A stretch of 64,000 nucleotides of DNA. It comes from Hyphomicrobiales bacterium. Its GTDB lineage: Bacteria > Pseudomonadota > Alphaproteobacteria > Rhizobiales > Rhizobiaceae. Below are positions 62,446-64,000 of this stretch, piece by piece. Location: NCBI GenBank assembly GCA_900469615.1, contig UBYA01000011.1, positions 248,001 to 312,000 of the forward strand, given 5' to 3'. Within the stretch, counting starts at the first letter, position 1. Each line of letters begins with the position of its first letter. A program made the position numbers and the translations under genes. The notes below the pieces were generated by a model, which searched no databases, had not been told where the DNA came from, and saw only the letters and a program-made list of their open reading frames with translations.

Positions 62446-63078
62446 ATGCCTGACTATGACTATATCCGCGAAGGGGATGCGATCTACGAACGCTCCTTCG
62501 CGATCATCCGCAGCGAAGCCGACCTGTCGCGTTTTCCCGAAGCCGAGGCCGATATTGCAGTCCGCATGATCCATGCCTGCGGGCAGGTGGAAGCGGCACA
62601 GCATTTCATGTTCTCCCCCGATTTCGTCGCATCGGCCCGCAAGGCACTCTCCGGCGGCGCGCCGATTTTCTGCGATGCGGAGATGGTGGCCCGTGGCGTG
62701 ACTCGCGCCCGCCTGCCGGCGGCAAACGACGTCATCTGCACGCTGCAGGACCCGCGCACGGCGGACATCGCCAGGACCATCGGCAACACGCGCTCGGCAG
62801 CGGCCATGCATCTGTGGGCCGAGCGCCTTGCCGGCGCGGTCGTCGCCATCGGCAACGCGCCGACTGCCCTTTTTCATCTTCTGGAAATGTTGCGCGACGG
62901 CGCTCCGAAGCCCGCCGCCATCATCGGCATGCCTGTCGGCTTCGTCGGCGCGGCCGAATCGAAGGATGCCCTTGCGGAAAATTCCTACGGTGTGCCCTTT
63001 GCCATCGTGCGCGGCCGGCTCGGCGGCAGCGCCATGACGGCAGCCGCCCTCAACGCTCTTGCGAGGCCGGGCCTATGA
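62446..63078 (+). CDS. cobH: Precorrin-8X methylmutase
   Basis: 210 residues. YIREGDAIYERSFAIIRSEA, MIHACGQVEAAQHFMFSPDF (with the catalytic His) and PAAIIGMPVGFVGAAESKDA are CobH/CbiC signatures. It moves the C11 methyl to C12 giving hydrogenobyrinate. Begins 2 bp after cobG and overlaps cobI by ATGA. Confidence 0.97.
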   Translation: MPDYDYIREGDAIYERSFAIIRSEADLSRFPEAEADIAVRMIHACGQVEAAQHFMFSPDFVASARKALSGGAPIFCDAEMVARGVTRARLPAANDVICTLQDPRTADIARTIGNTRSAAAMHLWAERLAGAVVAIGNAPTALFHLLEMLRDGAPKPAAIIGMPVGFVGAAESKDALAENSYGVPFAIVRGRLGGSAMTAAALNALARPGL

Positions 63079-63812
63079 GTGTGCCGTCAAGCGGAAGCCT
63101 GATCGGTGTCGGCACCGGCCCCGGCGATCCGGAATTGCTGACGGTCAAGGCCGTCAAAGCTCTCGAGCGCGCCGATGTCGTCGCCTACTTCGCCAAGCAG
63201 GGCCGAGGCGGCAACGGACGGGCCATCGTGGGCGATCTGCTGAAAGCGGACGTAACGCTGCTGCCGCTCTACTATCCCGTTACGACGGAGGTCGACAAGG
63301 ACGCACCGGACTATATCAGCCAGATCACGGCCTTCTACGACGTGTCGGCGGAGATGGTGGCGGCACATCTGCGCGAAGGAAAAACGGTTGCGGTGCTCAG
63401 CGAAGGCGATCCGCTGTTTTACGGCTCCTACATGCATCTGCATGTGCGGCTTGCCGATCGCTTCCCGACCGAGGTCATACCGGGCGTGACCGCCATGTCC
63501 GGCTGCTGGTCTCTCGCCGGATTGCCGATGGTGCAGGGAGACGACGTGCTCTCCGTGCTGCCGGGAACGATGGCGGAAGCCGAGCTCGTGCGCCGTCTCG
63601 GCGACACGCAGGCAGCCGTGATCATGAAGGTCGGCCGCAACCTGCCAAAGATCCGCCGTGCGCTGGATGCTGCCGGTCGGCTGAACGAAGCCATTTATGT
63701 CGAGCGCGGCACGATGGCGAACGGGGCGATGACGCCGCTTGCAAGCCGCGACGATACCGAGGCGCCCTATTTCTCGCTCGTTCTGGTTCCGGGTTGGGAA
63801 AACAGGCCATGA
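63075..63812 (+). CDS. cobI: Precorrin-2 C20-methyltransferase
   Basis: 245 residues from ATG 63075, overlapping the cobH stop by 4 bp. LIGVGTGPGDPELLTVKAVK is the SAM motif; LLPLYYPVTTEVDKDAPDYI and VLSEGDPLFYGSYMHLHVRL are CobI/CbiL-type. Makes precorrin-3A. Overlaps cobJ by ATGA. Confidence 0.97.
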   Translation: MSVPSSGSLIGVGTGPGDPELLTVKAVKALERADVVAYFAKQGRGGNGRAIVGDLLKADVTLLPLYYPVTTEVDKDAPDYISQITAFYDVSAEMVAAHLREGKTVAVLSEGDPLFYGSYMHLHVRLADRFPTEVIPGVTAMSGCWSLAGLPMVQGDDVLSVLPGTMAEAELVRRLGDTQAAVIMKVGRNLPKIRRALDAAGRLNEAIYVERGTMANGAMTPLASRDDTEAPYFSLVLVPGWENRP

Positions 63813-64000
63813 GCGGGCGTCTCTATGTCATCGGCACAGGCCCCGGCAATCCCGCGCAGACAACGCCGGAGGCGCTGAGCGCGGTTGCGGACGCTCAAGA
63901 ATTCTATGGCTACGGCCCTTATCTCGACCGCTTGACGCTCCGCGGCGACCAGATCCGTCATGTCTCCGACAATCGCGAGGAGCTGGACCGCGCCAAGGTA
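63809..64000 (+). CDS. cobJ: Precorrin-3B C17-methyltransferase (partial, runs off right edge)
   Basis: 64 N-terminal residues are visible: RLYVIGTGPGNPAQTTPEAL, then EFYGYGPYLDRL and HVSDNREELDRAK, which match CobJ/CbiH. The start overlaps the cobI stop by ATGA. In the known aerobic order cobK, cobL and cobM would follow outside the window. Confidence 0.93.
   Translation, partial: MSGRLYVIGTGPGNPAQTTPEALSAVADAQEFYGYGPYLDRLTLRGDQIRHVSDNREELDRAKV

Overview
The window is gene-dense, high-GC DNA with short intergenic gaps and many 4-bp ATGA stop/start overlaps. Gene content points to a Rhizobiaceae-type alphaproteobacterium (Rhizobium/Agrobacterium/Sinorhizobium group): a DUF992 protein, a GCG_CRPN protein, an HWE-family histidine kinase, a fused LplT-PlsC-Aas protein, a CtrA-type box before minCDE, and the cobFGHIJ order known from cobalamin-producing alphaproteobacteria. 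minCDE and a cob cluster on one segment are typical of rhizobial secondary replicons (chromids), so a chromid origin is inferred, not shown. No tRNA, rRNA, CRISPR array, phage or insertion sequence was found.

Layout. 1-4.8 kb: cut-off membrane acyltransferase, a DUF992/BON/CsbD stress-type group, a PAS-LuxR regulator and an aldo/keto reductase homologue with two altered catalytic residues. 5-12.3 kb: Zn alcohol dehydrogenase, alpha/beta hydrolase with divergent TetR, RHH and DJ-1/PfpI proteins, then DUF779 plus an aldehyde dehydrogenase gene broken by an internal deletion, next to an AcoR-like regulator without an AAA+ domain. 12.4-20.3 kb: quinone reductase/TetR pair, a DCC-family/saccharopine-dehydrogenase-like pair coupled through a TTG start, leuA with a structured leader, an AraC regulator and a serine hydrolase. 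20.3-26.4 kb: diguanylate cyclase, DUF4173 membrane protein and a two-component system. 26.5-32.6 kb: pspA-yiaA-aas with a divergent TetR and three identical-type operators, then a polysaccharide deacetylase. 32.6-35 kb: minCDE with a CtrA box and a 47-residue exported small protein.

35-43.3 kb: Ohr, an OmpR/EnvZ-type two-component system, a Tat-exported hydrolase, a DipZ-type thiol-redox protein, a secreted hydrolase, an O-methyltransferase and cytochrome b561. Three promoters here share an 18-bp tandem motif with 10-bp repeat spacing, which looks like a local regulon of the two-component system. 43.3-50.2 kb: an import and catabolism locus made of a HutC-type repressor, a polar amino-acid ABC transporter, a histidine-ammonia-lyase homologue that lacks the MIO-forming Ala-Ser-Gly triad, and a SolA-like FAD oxidase. 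This is the best candidate for an undescribed pathway. 50.2-57.8 kb: two Lrp-regulated amino-acid modules (ornithine cyclodeaminase; dadX-dadA) flanking an HWE kinase. 57.8-64 kb: MFS exporter with divergent AraC regulator, a rhizobial palindromic repeat, and cobF-G-H-I-J running off the right edge.
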